Below are positions 6,200 to 12,497 of a stretch of 14,388 nt of DNA, piece by piece. Source of the DNA: Gammaproteobacteria bacterium (GTDB taxonomy: Bacteria > Pseudomonadota > Gammaproteobacteria > DSM-26407); the NCBI GenBank assembly GCA_028694565.1, contig JAQVKR010000019.1, positions 1 to 14,388 on the forward strand. The letters are read 5' to 3'. The notes below the pieces were generated by a model. It had not been told where the DNA came from, searched no databases, and saw nothing but the letters and a program-made list of their open reading frames with translations. A program made the translations under genes and the position numbers. The number at the start of each line of letters is the position of its first letter. Positions within the stretch are counted from its first letter, which is position 1.

Positions 6200-8425
6200 T
6201 TACGAGGGTTCCTTCCCCTTCGCCAGGGGGCGGGCGCCCCCCAGCGCCGCCTCCATGCGCTCCGCCGCCGCCCGGGCCTCCGGGGCTCTTTCCCGCCGCT
6301 TGCGCCGCTCCACCATGGGGGGGCACTTGTGCGCGTCCCAGTAGGTGACCTGGCAGTCGAGGCAGTAGTGACATTCGTTGACGTTGATGCGGCCGATTTG
6401 ATCGATGGCCTGAATCTCGCACTCGTTGGCGCAGACCTGGCAGGGCCGCCCGCACTCCTTGTGCCGTTTCAGCCAATCGAAGATGCGCAGGCGCGCCGGA
6501 ACCGCCAGCGCCGCCCCCAGGGGGCATAGATACTTGCAGTAGAACTTGCAGTTGAAGGTGGAGATGGCCACCAGGACGAGCGCGTAGGCGATGAATGTCC
6601 ACTCGCGCTGGAAGCGCAGGGTGACGGCGGTCTTGAACGGCTCCACCTCGGCATAGACCTCGGCGGTGGCCAGGGACTGCAGGGAGATCCCGAACAGCCC
6701 CAGGAGAACGAGGTACTTCACCGCCCACAGGCGTTCGTGGACAGCCGCCGGGAGCGTGAGCTGCGGGATGCGCAGTCGCTGGGCGACCATGTTCACCAGC
6801 TTCTGCATGGCGCCGAAGGGACACAGCCACCCGCAGTAGACGCCCCGCCCCCAGAGCAACAGGGTGGCGGCCACGTAGGCCCAGAGAATGAACAGGATGG
6901 GGTCGGTGAGAAAGGTCTCCCAGCGGAACTCGCCCCTCAGCGCGTTGACGAAGGTGAACGTGTTGACCACCGAGAGCTGGCCCCGGAAGAGCCAGCCGAT
7001 GACCAGCATGGTCAGCACCAGGAACCCCGTGCGCAGGGCGATGAGCAGCCGCGCCCGGCGCGCCAGCGCGTCCTGGAAGATCAGGATCAGGGTCAGGCCC
7101 GCGAGCAGCACGCCCAGGACGGCGATGTCGAGCGCCCGGTCCGCCCAGATGGACTGCCAGATGCCGGCCTCCGGCGCGGGCTCGGCCGGCGCGGGCCGCG
7201 CGAGATAGGGCTCCGGCGTTTCGTACTCGGCGGCGAAGGTGGTGAACACGCTCTCCAGCGCGCCCACCTGGCGGCGCACCAGCAGCTCCAGCTGCCACGG
7301 CCGGCCCGGGTCGAAATCGTACCCCGGGCGGATGATGAAAATCTCCTTCTCTCCGAACTCCGGCATCCCTGCCAGCTCGGGGTCCATCAGGCGCTGGTAG
7401 TCGGTGTCCCGGAACAGGATGGTCTGATCCCCCTGCACCACCTGGATGCGGTCGAAGATGCCGCCGCGGACATAGCCGGAGCCCTTGAAGGAGTAGCTCC
7501 CGTTGGCCATCAATGCGATGGCGTGCCCGCCCCCGCCGAGCTCCGCCATGAGCCGCTCATACTCCCGCTCTCCGAGCAGGTTGCGCCCTACGGTGGGCGG
7601 GTTGAGGTAGGTGTAGTAGAGGTCGATGAACGTCCCGCAGGGCTCGCCCGGCGGACACTCCGGCTGGCCGGTGGAGAGGCCGTGCCCCTCGCCCGCCGTC
7701 CCCTTGAAGGCCGCCTCCACCGCCTCGCGCTCGATCAGCAACCGGCGGATCGACCCGTCGCCGGTCAGCCGCACCCAGTCGGCGGGCCGGTACAGGTCCT
7801 CCCGGACCCGGGCCCGGGCCGCCCCGGCGTCGGGCCCGGCCTCGAGGATGCCGCGCTCCTCCGCGACCCGCCTGGCCGCGCGCAGAATGCTGCGGTTGAC
7901 CACCTTCACCGTGACCGTGGCGCCGGAGACCGCGTCGAGCCGGACGCTGCCTTCCGCCTCCCTCCCGCCCACCTCGATGCGATCGGTGATTGACTTGCCC
8001 ACGTGCTGGCGGGTGAAGTCGATCAGGCGCTGCTCCGGGATGCCCACCAGCAGGATGGGCTCATGGTGCTCGATGACCTCGGCGCCGGTGATCGTGCCCT
8101 GCAGGTCGATGCCGACCAGCACATCGACCGGCTTGCCCGAGTAGGCGGGTATCGGGGCGACATCCTGGGTGCGCAGCACGTAGCCCACGACGGCCCCGTT
8201 CCGGTAGACCGCCGCCGCGGGCGCGTCGCCCTCGACCGGGCCGAACCGGTCGGCATCGGGGAAAAACTGCCGGACCTTGGGGTAGCGGGCCTCGATCCCG
8301 GAAGCGGGGAGGGCCGCGAAGAGGCAGGACGGCAGGAGCATGAGCAGCAGGCCCCAAACGACGACGCCGCGATCGATGCGGCCCGGTTTTTCCCGGTCGG
8401 GCCAGTTCAGGTGCTCTGAAGACAT
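6200..8425 (-). CDS. nosR: NosR, membrane flavo-iron-sulfur protein feeding NosZ
   Basis: NosR passes electrons from the quinol pool to NosZ and is needed for its expression and maturation. The 741-aa protein has an N-terminal membrane or signal segment (about 21-40) and a periplasmic FMN-binding domain. That domain carries the flavinylation motif DAVSGAT (164-170), with Thr170 the expected covalent FMN site. Several membrane helices follow (about 430-640), with two CxxxCP motifs on the cytoplasmic side (Cys531/Cys535 and Cys630/Cys634). Near the C-terminus are two [4Fe-4S] ferredoxin-type clusters (Cys658, 662, 665, 669 and Cys685, 688, 691, 701). All key residues are intact. The ATG at 8425 lacks a good Shine-Dalgarno. 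ApbE/NosX, needed for flavin attachment, is not in this window. Confidence 0.97.
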   Translation of the reverse strand: MSSEHLNWPDREKPGRIDRGVVVWGLLLMLLPSCLFAALPASGIEARYPKVRQFFPDADRFGPVEGDAPAAAVYRNGAVVGYVLRTQDVAPIPAYSGKPVDVLVGIDLQGTITGAEVIEHHEPILLVGIPEQRLIDFTRQHVGKSITDRIEVGGREAEGSVRLDAVSGATVTVKVVNRSILRAARRVAEERGILEAGPDAGAARARVREDLYRPADWVRLTGDGSIRRLLIEREAVEAAFKGTAGEGHGLSTGQPECPPGEPCGTFIDLYYTYLNPPTVGRNLLGEREYERLMAELGGGGHAIALMANGSYSFKGSGYVRGGIFDRIQVVQGDQTILFRDTDYQRLMDPELAGMPEFGEKEIFIIRPGYDFDPGRPWQLELLVRRQVGALESVFTTFAAEYETPEPYLARPAPAEPAPEAGIWQSIWADRALDIAVLGVLLAGLTLILIFQDALARRARLLIALRTGFLVLTMLVIGWLFRGQLSVVNTFTFVNALRGEFRWETFLTDPILFILWAYVAATLLLWGRGVYCGWLCPFGAMQKLVNMVAQRLRIPQLTLPAAVHERLWAVKYLVLLGLFGISLQSLATAEVYAEVEPFKTAVTLRFQREWTFIAYALVLVAISTFNCKFYCKYLCPLGAALAVPARLRIFDWLKRHKECGRPCQVCANECEIQAIDQIGRINVNECHYCLDCQVTYWDAHKCPPMVERRKRRERAPEARAAAERMEAALGGARPLAKGKEPS

Positions 8426-8714
8426 TGCCGGCGGCTGGTGACAAGACCTTGCTGGACGTTGCCAGAGAACTGAAAAGCCGCGGACAACGGCTCCCCAGGG
8501 CCAGACTACCCTTTGCGCGCAAGCCTTCGCGCCCTCTACAAGTCTAGGCCGGGATCAGCGCCTCGGCGAGGCGGGAGACGGGCTGCGCGGTGGAGGGTCG
8601 GGGGGCGCGCCATCCGGATCGGGAATCCGAACCGGGCGCTACGCCCGGGATGGGCGGGGGCCGAAACGATGCGCGCCGGCGCGGCCAGCGGCGGACAGGT
8701 CTTCCCGTGGCGGC
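8426..8714. other. Intergenic region upstream of nosR with several GC hairpins
   Basis: No gene is seen in these 289 nt. The region must hold the nosR promoter unless nosR is read from the small gene upstream. By eye there is no full FNR/DNR box (TTGAT-N4-ATCAA) on either strand. Perfect stems occur at 8559-8573 (CGCCTC-GGC-GAGGCG) and 8632-8648 (CCGGGCG-CTA-CGCCCGG), plus the 10-bp palindrome TTGCGCGCAA at 8513-8522. The 8632-8648 hairpin lies 67 nt past the stop of the small gene and could mark its transcript end. Confidence 0.4.
8632..8648 (-). terminator. Hairpin downstream of the small conserved gene, possible transcript end
   Basis: CCGGGCG and CGCCCGG form a perfect 7-bp stem with a three-base loop, 67 nt after the stop of the upstream minus-strand gene. 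There is no T-run after it, so Rho-independent termination is uncertain. Confidence 0.25.
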
Positions 8715-8975
8715 TCAGGCGGCCGGGTGTGTTTCGACAAAGTGCTTCAATACCAGCTTGAGCCGCAGGACCCGGTCCCGATCACCCCGGGACTCGGCCA
8801 GTTCGATGTCCTCGACGATGATGCGGCTGATCAGGGGCACGCCCTTCTCCGTATGCACGAGGTAGTTGCCCAGTTCCATCGCGACCATCTCCGGGACATG
8901 CTCGTGCGCCGCGATGGCGTCCACCTCCTCTTCGGTCAGGTCGCACAGTCCCAGGCAATCTTCAAAGGTCAGCAT
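8715..8975 (-). CDS. Small conserved protein of unknown function
   Basis: An 86-aa acidic cytoplasmic protein with no signal peptide or membrane segment. It opens MLTFEDCLGLCDLTEEEVDAI, continues with EHVPEMVAMELGNYLVHTEKGVP and ends with a helix LKLVLKHFVETHP. From memory this pattern (an EDCLxLxDLTEEE start and ELGNYL-H in the middle) occurs in a conserved hypothetical family of proteobacteria; I do not know a function. Two Cys (residues 7 and 10) lie in CLGLC near the N-terminus. The ATG at 8975 is chosen because GGGGAG lies seven bases upstream; an in-frame ATG at 9029 would add 18 Pro/Thr-rich residues without support. It sits immediately upstream of nosR on the same strand, 289 nt away, and may have its own promoter at about 9052-9081. 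Confidence 0.75.
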   Translation of the reverse strand: MLTFEDCLGLCDLTEEEVDAIAAHEHVPEMVAMELGNYLVHTEKGVPLISRIIVEDIELAESRGDRDRVLRLKLVLKHFVETHPAA

Positions 8976-9051
8976 TGTCGTCTCCCCATCTGTCATTCCC
9001 GTCGGCGGAACGGGTGGGTGCGGCGTCATTGATGTCCGAGCCGCCAGTTAA

Positions 9052-9081
9052 AATCTAGGACGATTCGTGTGGGATAGGCAA
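9052..9081 (-). promoter_or_regulatory. Candidate sigma-70 promoter for the small conserved gene
   Basis: On the minus strand TTGCCT (9076-9081) and TAGATT (9052-9057) are separated by 18 nt. The -10 lies 76 nt upstream of the ATG at 8975. The stretch is locally AT-richer than its surroundings. Call made by eye only. Confidence 0.35.
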
Positions 9082-9186
9082 CTGGAGATCTTTGGATTTG
9101 ACCCGGTAGCCGATAACTATTGCCGCAACATCCTTTCCGGGCGGGGCACGCTCGGTCGCCATTGCCATTGAGCCTCCGCACAGGCC

Positions 9187-9804
9187 TCAGCGGGAGGCGA
9201 TGCCGTTCAGCAGGATATCCATCACCTGCGTCGAGTAACTCTCCGGATCATCGGCGTAGGCGACCCCGGACAGGGCCCGCATCACCGATCGGGACTGAAA
9301 GAAGTGGACATTGGCGGCAACCATCAGGCTCGCGACGAGGACCGGGTCCACGCCGCCGCGCAGCTCGCCGCGCGAGCGCCCCTCCCGGATAACCTCAACG
9401 AGCCGGTTGAAGCCGTCGCCCAGCACCCGCTCGGTGAGTTCCTGGCCGCGGTGCACGTCGCTCTCCAGCACTTCGCGGATAATCAGCCTCGAGACCCCCT
9501 CGTTGGCCAGGATGTTCTGCAGGTGATCCCGGGAGATGCCGCGCAGCCGGACCTCGAACCCGTCGCGCTCCCCGGCATAGTCGTCCAGCAGCGCCTCGAA
9601 GCGGGTCACGGCACTGCGCAGGACCGCCAGGTAGAGGGTGTCCTTGGAGCTGAAATGATGGAAGACGTTGGCCTTGGAAACCCCCGCCCGCTCCGCCACC
9701 TCGCGCACGGAAACGCCCGCAAAACCCTTGGCGGCGAAGAGTTCCGCGGCGGCGGCGAGGATGGTCTCGCGCCCGGCGGGCGATGGACTGGCGGCTGCGG
9801 ACAT
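9187..9804 (-). CDS. TetR/AcrR-family transcriptional regulator
   Basis: A 205-aa DNA-binding protein with an N-terminal TetR helix-turn-helix (RETILAAAAELFAAKGFAGV followed by SVREVAERAGVSKANVFHHFSSKDTLYLAVLR, about residues 12-63). The recognition-helix pattern is canonical. The remainder is a helical ligand and dimer domain (LLDDYAGERDGFEVRLRGI, LIIREVLESD, VMVAANVHFFQSRSVM-like helices) whose ligand cannot be predicted. The ATG at 9804 is chosen because GGAG lies seven bases upstream; a longer frame to 9897 would overlap the end of the hemerythrin gene and adds unrelated sequence. It lies between the hemerythrin-like gene and the small conserved gene, all on one strand. An inverted CGGTG/CACCG pair just upstream may be its own operator. 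Confidence 0.9.
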   Translation of the reverse strand: MSAAASPSPAGRETILAAAAELFAAKGFAGVSVREVAERAGVSKANVFHHFSSKDTLYLAVLRSAVTRFEALLDDYAGERDGFEVRLRGISRDHLQNILANEGVSRLIIREVLESDVHRGQELTERVLGDGFNRLVEVIREGRSRGELRGGVDPVLVASLMVAANVHFFQSRSVMRALSGVAYADDPESYSTQVMDILLNGIASR

Positions 9805-9825
9805 CGGGCAACTCCACGGTGATGC

Positions 9826-9840
9826 CGGTGACGGACACCG
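9826..9840. promoter_or_regulatory. Possible operator for the TetR-family regulator
   Basis: CGGTG-ACGGA-CACCG is a perfect 5-bp-arm inverted repeat 21-36 nt upstream of the tetR-like start codon, with a further GGTGA copy next to it. TetR proteins usually bind palindromes at their own promoter. Short arms in high-GC DNA make this weak. Confidence 0.2.
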
Positions 9841-9859
9841 CCATGATATCACCGCCCCG

Positions 9860-9880
9860 CGCCCCGCCAATGGCGGGGCG
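9860..9880 (-). terminator. Strong GC hairpin after the hemerythrin-like gene
   Basis: CGCCCCGCC (9860-9868) and GGCGGGGCG (9872-9880) form a perfect 9-bp stem around the loop AAT, beginning 13 nt after the stop codon of the upstream gene. Position and strength fit a transcript 3' end or an attenuator before the tetR-like gene. No U-tract follows, so termination may be partial. Confidence 0.45.
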
Positions 9881-9893
9881 GCCGCATGAAACC

Positions 9894-10415
9894 TCAATAC
9901 TGCGGCATGTAGAGGGGGTAGAGGACCGACTCCTCGCGCTGAATGCGCTCCACCAGAACCGCGCCCACCGCGTCGAGATCATTGCTGAACGCGGTGGCCA
10001 GCTCCCGGTCCACGCCGATGGCCTCGTACTTCCTCAGGAAGTTCATCGCCGTCCTGCCGATGCCGTCCATTTCGCGGCGGAAGCCGCGGATCAGGTCGTA
10101 GTTGACTTCGTCGCCGGCCAGGCAGCGCTCCAGATAGATATACAGGCGCACGTTTTCCGTCAGCAGGTGCCCCTGCAGCGCGACCCGGAACTCGTCCAGT
10201 CGCCTGGACACGGCACGATAGTCGCCGGCTGAAAACAGATCCCGGATGCCGCCGTGGATCTCCAACAGCTTGTGGTGGTCGTCGATGAGCTGACCGATGA
10301 GCTCCGGATGGTAGCGGATCTCGGTGCCCGGCGCCGTGGCGCCCGGCCCCACCGGCTCGGGCCCGGGAGCGGCCCCCTGCCCCGTTGTCTTCTGCTTCCG
10401 AAAAAAGCCGAACAT
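9894..10415 (-). CDS. Hemerythrin-like (HHE) domain protein
   Basis: A 173-aa cytoplasmic protein. After a basic N-terminus and a Gly/Pro/Ala-rich linker (about 10-32) comes a four-helix HHE-like domain: LIDDHHKLLEIHGGI (His47, His48, His54), EFRVALQGHLLTENVRLY (His83, Glu87, the HxxxE motif) and a final VERIQREESVLYPLY (Glu162). Such domains hold a di-iron site and act in oxygen, nitric oxide or iron sensing and in repair. The second half (after residue 83) has no histidine, so the usual ligands from the third and fourth helices are missing; the metal site may be altered or absent. An Rsd/AlgQ-like helical role is a remote alternative. It lies upstream of a TetR regulator and the nos operon on the same strand. 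The start is supported by GGGGGG-rich sequence nearby, but the Shine-Dalgarno is unclear. Confidence 0.8.
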   Translation of the reverse strand: MFGFFRKQKTTGQGAAPGPEPVGPGATAPGTEIRYHPELIGQLIDDHHKLLEIHGGIRDLFSAGDYRAVSRRLDEFRVALQGHLLTENVRLYIYLERCLAGDEVNYDLIRGFRREMDGIGRTAMNFLRKYEAIGVDRELATAFSNDLDAVGAVLVERIQREESVLYPLYMPQY

Positions 10416-10648
10416 CGCTGGTGCCCCCCCTGGATCGCCTCCGCGCGCGTACCCGGACCTGATAACACATGCCGCGAGTGTGGTTATTGATGGGCGTCAC
10501 GGTTTCCGACATCACCCTCGGCGGGCCGCGCAGCGGCCTGCCGTATCCGGCTTCCCGCGGGGGACCGGGATGCGGGCGCGGCCCGGGGAAGGCCGCGCAC
10601 TCCCGCGCGCCCCTCCCCGAGTCGCGCCGCTCCAGAGCGGAGAACCGG
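10416..10648. other. Intergenic region between the hydrolase and hemerythrin-like genes
   Basis: No gene is visible. It holds hairpins at 10524-10538 (GGCCGC-GCA-GCGGCC), 10576-10598 (8-bp stem) and 10627-10640 (CCGCTC-CA-GAGCGG). An imperfect inverted repeat at 10462-10487 (ATAACACA and TGTGGTTAT) is followed by TTGATGGGCGTCAC, half of which fits an FNR/DNR box. This AT-richer stretch is the likeliest promoter area for the hemerythrin-like gene. Confidence 0.35.
10576..10598 (-). terminator. Hairpin downstream of the metallo-hydrolase gene
   Basis: GCGCGGCC (10576-10583) pairs with GGCCGCGC (10591-10598) across a 7-nt loop. It starts 50 nt after the hydrolase stop codon on the minus strand. 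There is no T-run, so a terminator role is tentative. Confidence 0.3.
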
Positions 10649-11677
10649 CTACCCGCCGCTCCGGACGAAGCGGTAGACGCCGTCGCCGCCTTCCTCCCGG
10701 GCCAGACGGCCCTCGGCGTGGAGGTAGTTGAGATGGGCGATGGCCTCGCCCATGGCGAACATGAGCTGGTGGAGGTCCAGCTGGCGCGGGAAGAGCCGCT
10801 CCAGCAGGCCACAGGCGCTCACCGGCTCGCCGCAGGCCGCCAGCACCTGCCCGAGGCGTTCGTCGTGGTGGGCGGCGTACTCGTCCAGGCGGGCGTGGAG
10901 GCCGCGAAACACGCGGCCGTGGGAAGGCAGCACGAGGGTCTCTCCGGGCAGATCACGGAACGACTCCAGGGAATCCATGAACTGCCGCAGGGGGTTGGCC
11001 TCCGGCTCGAAGTGCCAGACGCTCACATTGGTGGAGATGCGGGGCAGAACCTGGTCGCCGGAGATGAGCACCCCGAGTTCCGGGCTGTACAGCGTCAGGT
11101 GCTCCGGGGCATGGCCCCGGCAGACCCGCAGCAGCCACTCCCGCCCGTCGATCCCGATCCGATCGCCCGCCTGCAGCCGGATGTAGCCCCCGGGCAGCTC
11201 GCGCACCCCGCGGGCATAGGTGTTGCCCCGCGCGGCGAAGGCGGCCTCCCGCTCCGAATCCAGGCCGTGCCGGGCGAAAAAGCGCGCCAGCGCCGCCCGG
11301 TTGCCGGGCCCCAGGTCGCTGCGCGCCAGGCTGGCGGTCAGGTATTCGGCCTGGGACATGTACAGGGGCGCACCGAAGCGCTCGGTCAGCCAGCCGGCCT
11401 GCCCCACATGGTCCGGATGGAAATGGGTCACGATGACCCGCTTCAGCGGCCGCCCCTCCATCACCGTATCGAACAGCGCCTCCCAGTGGGCCGCCACCTC
11501 CCCGCCGCCGATGCCGGTATCGACCAGCGTCCACCCGTCGCCGTCGCGCAGCAGCCACAGGTTGATGTGGTCCAGCACGAAGGGAAGCGGCATGCGGACC
11601 CAGTACACTCCGGGAGCCACTTCCAGTACGCCGCCGTTCTCGGGCGTTGTCGCGAAGGGGTAATCGATGGACGGCAT
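10649..11677 (-). CDS. Metallo-beta-lactamase-fold hydrolase with C-terminal winged helix
   Basis: A 342-aa cytoplasmic Zn hydrolase of the glyoxalase II/LACTB2-like group. The full metal-ligand set is present: HFHPDH (His85, His87, Asp89, His90), His189 in RGHAPEHL, Asp208 in ISGDQ and His253 in LPSHG. After the MBL domain (about 18-255) the last 80 residues resemble the winged helix that follows such domains (QLDLHQLMFAMGEAIAHLNYLHAEGR, then a short beta hairpin). Substrate is unknown; thioesters such as acyl-CoA or acyl-glutathione are plausible for this group. The ATG at 11677 opens the conserved part; the frame is open further upstream but without a family match. It diverges from the MerR/LiuR-type gene and shares its control region, which holds a LiuR-like half palindrome. 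Confidence 0.88.
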   Translation of the reverse strand: MPSIDYPFATTPENGGVLEVAPGVYWVRMPLPFVLDHINLWLLRDGDGWTLVDTGIGGGEVAAHWEALFDTVMEGRPLKRVIVTHFHPDHVGQAGWLTERFGAPLYMSQAEYLTASLARSDLGPGNRAALARFFARHGLDSEREAAFAARGNTYARGVRELPGGYIRLQAGDRIGIDGREWLLRVCRGHAPEHLTLYSPELGVLISGDQVLPRISTNVSVWHFEPEANPLRQFMDSLESFRDLPGETLVLPSHGRVFRGLHARLDEYAAHHDERLGQVLAACGEPVSACGLLERLFPRQLDLHQLMFAMGEAIAHLNYLHAEGRLAREEGGDGVYRFVRSGG

Positions 11678-11725
11678 GACCCTGAATCCCTGCACCGCTG
11701 GATGGGTCAGGAACCATATCCGGGA

Positions 11726-11742
11726 TTTACGTTTACGTAAAG
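11726..11742. promoter_or_regulatory. Degenerate LiuR-like operator in the divergent liuR/hydrolase region
   Basis: TTTACGTTTACGTAAAG contains the same TTTACGTAAA core as the perfect palindrome in front of liuA. The left flank is nearly the same (TTACG versus TGACG) but the right flank has diverged. On the plus strand TTTACG (11726-11731) and TAGTCT (11749-11754) with 17-nt spacing could be a weak promoter for the regulator gene, so binding here would autoregulate it and could also affect the hydrolase gene. Confidence 0.55.
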
Positions 11743-11838
11743 AGGAAGTAGTCTTGTGGTAACCGCCTGCGGACCGGATGCGAACCGTGCGGCGACGGGC
11801 GGACAAAACAATGATTGTCGGGGTCAATCACAAAAATC

Positions 11839-12258
11839 ATGGAAAAAAGCACCTACACCATCACCGAACTGGCCAGGGAGTTCGACGTCACCACCCGCGC
11901 CATCCGCTTCTACGAGGATCAGGGTCTTCTCACGCCGCTGCGCGAGGGTCGCCGCCGGGTGTACCGCAAACGGGACCGCGTGCGGCTGAAGCTCATACTG
12001 CGCGGCAAGCGCCTGGGCTTCAGCCTGGGTGAAATCAAGGAGCTGTTCGATCTCTACGACAACGCCCCGAGCGAAATACCGCAGTTGCTGCGCTTCATCA
12101 ACATTCTCGGCGAGCGCAAGGATATCCTGGAGCAGCAGAAACAGGACATCGAGGTGGTGCTCCAGGAGATCACCGCCGTGGAGCGCCAGTGCCGTGATCT
12201 GCTCAGCGCAAAGGAGAAGGAGTCGGCCGCCCGCCCCCGCAAGGCCGCCAAGGCCTGA
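11839..12258 (+). CDS. liuR: MerR-family regulator, LiuR type (branched-chain amino acid catabolism)
   Basis: A 139-aa regulator with an N-terminal MerR winged helix (YTITELAREFDVTTRAIRFY, then EDQGLLTP and the wing REGRRRVYRKRDRVRLKLIL; residues about 6-55). A long dimerisation coiled coil follows (ERKDILEQQKQDIEVVLQEI) and a basic Ala-rich tail. The metal-binding Cys pair of MerR/CueR proteins is missing (one Cys only, in RQCRDLL), so it senses an organic ligand. LiuR proteins repress leucine/isovalerate genes until a pathway intermediate binds. Position upstream of isovaleryl-CoA dehydrogenase and the two palindromic sites support this. The ATG at 11839 is chosen because the HTH follows at once; a TTG at 11815 is in frame. 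No good Shine-Dalgarno is visible. Confidence 0.87.
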   Translation: MEKSTYTITELAREFDVTTRAIRFYEDQGLLTPLREGRRRVYRKRDRVRLKLILRGKRLGFSLGEIKELFDLYDNAPSEIPQLLRFINILGERKDILEQQKQDIEVVLQEITAVERQCRDLLSAKEKESAARPRKAAKA

Positions 12259-12417
12259 ACCGCGCGGCCCGGCGGGCGGCGGCGACCGCTTCATGACCGC
12301 CGGCCTCGGCGCCTGCGGCCCGCTCCGACCCTGAAGTCCCCGCCAGACCCCGCCCGCCCCGCATCCCGCGCAATCGCAACGCCCGATCCGCCCCCCGGAA
12401 TTCCCCCAGGCCCTATA

Positions 12418-12444
12418 TTGACGTTTACGTAAACGTCATATAAT
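12418..12444 (+). promoter_or_regulatory. liuA promoter with superimposed LiuR operator
   Basis: TGACGTTTACGTAAACGTCA (12419-12438) is a perfect 20-bp palindrome. It fills the space between a -35 (TTGACG, 12418-12423) and a consensus -10 (TATAAT, 12439-12444), which are 15 nt apart. A protein bound here would block RNA polymerase; alternatively the short spacer may need remodelling by a MerR-type protein. The motif agrees with LiuR sites as I recall them. The liuA start codon is 54 nt downstream of the -10. Confidence 0.8.
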
Positions 12445-12497
12445 TTTACCGGAAAGGTGGCGCCCCCACGCCCTCCCCATCGAGAAGAGAGAGAACC

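Noticed and set aside
4180..6348. Very long open frame on the plus strand opposite nosZ, and similar plus-strand frames opposite nosR, nosD, nosF and nosY
   Set aside because: They are antisense shadows created by high GC at third codon positions; the translations are low-complexity (His/Val/Gly/Asp-rich) and match no family, while the minus-strand genes are unmistakable.
8513..8522. Palindrome TTGCGCGCAA upstream of nosR as an operator
   Set aside because: Ten bases of CG-rich palindrome are expected by chance in such DNA and nothing else supports it.
9844..9851. Palindrome TGATATCA upstream of the TetR-family gene
   Set aside because: Only eight bases and no second copy or matching promoter geometry.
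9805..9897. N-terminal extension of the TetR-family protein
   Set aside because: The extension overlaps the end of the hemerythrin-like gene, is Pro/Ala/Ser-rich, and the ATG at 9804 has a good Shine-Dalgarno.
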